From Spirochaetia bacterium (GTDB lineage: Bacteria > Spirochaetota > Spirochaetia > JABMQR01), in assembly GCA_016784705.1 (NCBI GenBank), contig JADHUD010000142.1:1-6476 (forward strand): a stretch of DNA of 6,476 nt, in the 5' to 3' direction. The position numbers were made by a program, and so were the translations under genes. This document shows, one piece after another, positions 5,615-6,476 of the stretch (its first letter is position 1; each line of letters begins with the position of its first letter). Below the pieces are notes generated by a model. It had not been told where the DNA came from. It saw only the letters and a program-made list of their open reading frames with translations, and did no database searches.

Positions 5615-6476
5615 ATGCTTGAACGTAACACCAATCCAACCCCGAAGCAGTTTACTTTACAACCCAAAATTATCATAATTATTTTAGTAGCAATAGTTGT
5701 GGTTATTCTTGGGCTGAGCAGCTTCTTCGTTGTTGACCAGACAGAAAAAAGTGTTGTTTTGCGATTTGGACAATATAATCGTATTGTCGGTGCAGGATTG
5801 CAATGGAAACTACCTTTTGGAATTGAAAGAAATTATAATGTACCGACAGAAGTTGTGCAGACTATGAATTTTGGTTTTCGTACTGAACAATCGGGAGTTA
5901 CTACGGTCTTTGTAAAAAATGATTATCCTGAAGAATCGATTATGCTGACGGGTGACTTGAACATTATTGATGTTGAGTGGACAATTCAGTACAGAATAAA
6001 TGATCCCTACGCCTGGCTGTTTAATGTGCAGGACCGTGTAAAAACGATTCGTGACATTAGCCAGTCTATTATTAACCAATCCGTTGGTGATCTTGCTATT
6101 CTGGCTGTTATGGGTCCGGAACGAACAAATATTGAAGTTGATGCACAGCAAAGAATGCAGGCAGTATACGACCGGTATGGTTTGGGCATAAGGGTTGTTA
6201 CCATAAAACTTAAAAACATTATTCCGCCTGTTGGAGATGTTCGGGATGCCTTTGAAGATGTAAACAAATCAGTCCAGGATATGAACAGACTGATTAACGA
6301 GGGTAAACAAGCTTATAATAAAGAGATACCTAAAGCACAGGGAGAGGCGCTTCAGCTGATTCAAATTGCCGAAGGTTACTCAGCTGAACGAATCAATGAA
6401 GCTATTGGTGATGTTGCAAGATTCAACGCTGTACGTGAAGCTTATATTGTTGATCCGGATGTCACTACAACTCGTC
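5615..6476 (+). CDS. hflK: HflK, FtsH-protease modulator, SPFH/prohibitin family (3' end outside window)
   Basis: HflK and HflC form a large membrane complex that encloses FtsH and tunes its degradation of membrane proteins. The frame runs from ATG to the window edge without a stop, giving 287 residues; family members usually have about 320-420. A short 18-residue N-terminal tail precedes one transmembrane segment (about 19-40, IIIIILVAIVVVILGLSSFF). The SPFH domain follows: EKSVVLRFGQYNRIVGAGLQ, then FGFRT, then MLTGDLNIIDVEWTIQYRI (110-128), the strong HflK signature. The helical region after it (DVNKSVQDMNRLINEGKQAY and the AQGEALQLIQIAEGY stretch) is the coiled-coil part expected in oligomeric assembly. 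The long Gly-rich N-terminus of E. coli HflK is absent. It is divergent from metG across about 100 bp; hflC is expected just downstream but is not visible. Confidence 0.92.
   Translation, partial: MLERNTNPTPKQFTLQPKIIIIILVAIVVVILGLSSFFVVDQTEKSVVLRFGQYNRIVGAGLQWKLPFGIERNYNVPTEVVQTMNFGFRTEQSGVTTVFVKNDYPEESIMLTGDLNIIDVEWTIQYRINDPYAWLFNVQDRVKTIRDISQSIINQSVGDLAILAVMGPERTNIEVDAQQRMQAVYDRYGLGIRVVTIKLKNIIPPVGDVRDAFEDVNKSVQDMNRLINEGKQAYNKEIPKAQGEALQLIQIAEGYSAERINEAIGDVARFNAVREAYIVDPDVTTTR

Noticed and set aside
5810..6267. Two open frames on the minus strand opposite hflK
   Set aside because: The plus strand encodes clear HflK throughout, and the minus frames lack family features and SD signals.
1..6476. 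Mobile element, CRISPR array, toxin-antitoxin or phage-defence system
   Set aside because: No terminal inverted repeats, spaced direct repeats, transposase or nuclease motifs were seen; the recognisable genes are housekeeping.

Overview
The window looks like a core chromosomal segment of a bacterium, most probably a spirochaete (Spirochaetota). This rests on the style of the proteins: a MurD with an N-terminus like spirochaetal MurD, a two-zinc-knuckle MetRS with a C-terminal tRNA-binding domain, a FemABX-type transferase and a short HflK. The DNA is AT-rich, with ordinary Shine-Dalgarno and sigma70-like signals. The assignment comes from recall and is inference, not a search result. I see no mobile element, CRISPR array, phage gene or tRNA.

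Layout, left to right. (1) Bases 3-431 (+) are the C-terminal 142 residues of an unrecognised protein that starts outside the window, followed by a small hairpin with a T-run. (2) A strong, probably bidirectional terminator lies at 535-582. (3) On the minus strand at 617-706 is a 29-codon gene that ordinary gene calling easily misses. It encodes a very basic AURKAIP1/COX24-domain (mS38/bS22-like) ribosomal protein with its own SD and a near-consensus promoter. (4) A divergent promoter pair separates it from murD (860-2179, +). (5) murD meets a FemABX-family peptidyltransferase gene (minus strand) tail to tail, with the stop codons overlapping. (6) The femX-like gene is the second gene of a minus-strand pair with metG (methionyl-tRNA synthetase), and its start overlaps the end of metG. 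(7) A roughly 100-bp divergent intergenic region leads to hflK (5615 to the window end, +), which is cut by the window edge; hflC would be expected next.

Functionally, MurD adds glutamate to UDP-MurNAc-L-Ala in the cytoplasm, and the FemX-like enzyme probably adds an amino acid from aminoacyl-tRNA to the peptidoglycan stem peptide. MetRS and the small basic protein serve translation. HflK forms, with HflC, the membrane complex that regulates the FtsH protease. The window therefore mixes cell-wall synthesis, translation and membrane proteostasis genes. I find no clear sign of a new multi-gene system. The most valuable items are the hidden 29-codon ribosomal-protein gene with its divergent promoter, a perfect G-quadruplex-forming hexanucleotide repeat inside metG, and the terminator-less convergent overlap of murD and femX.
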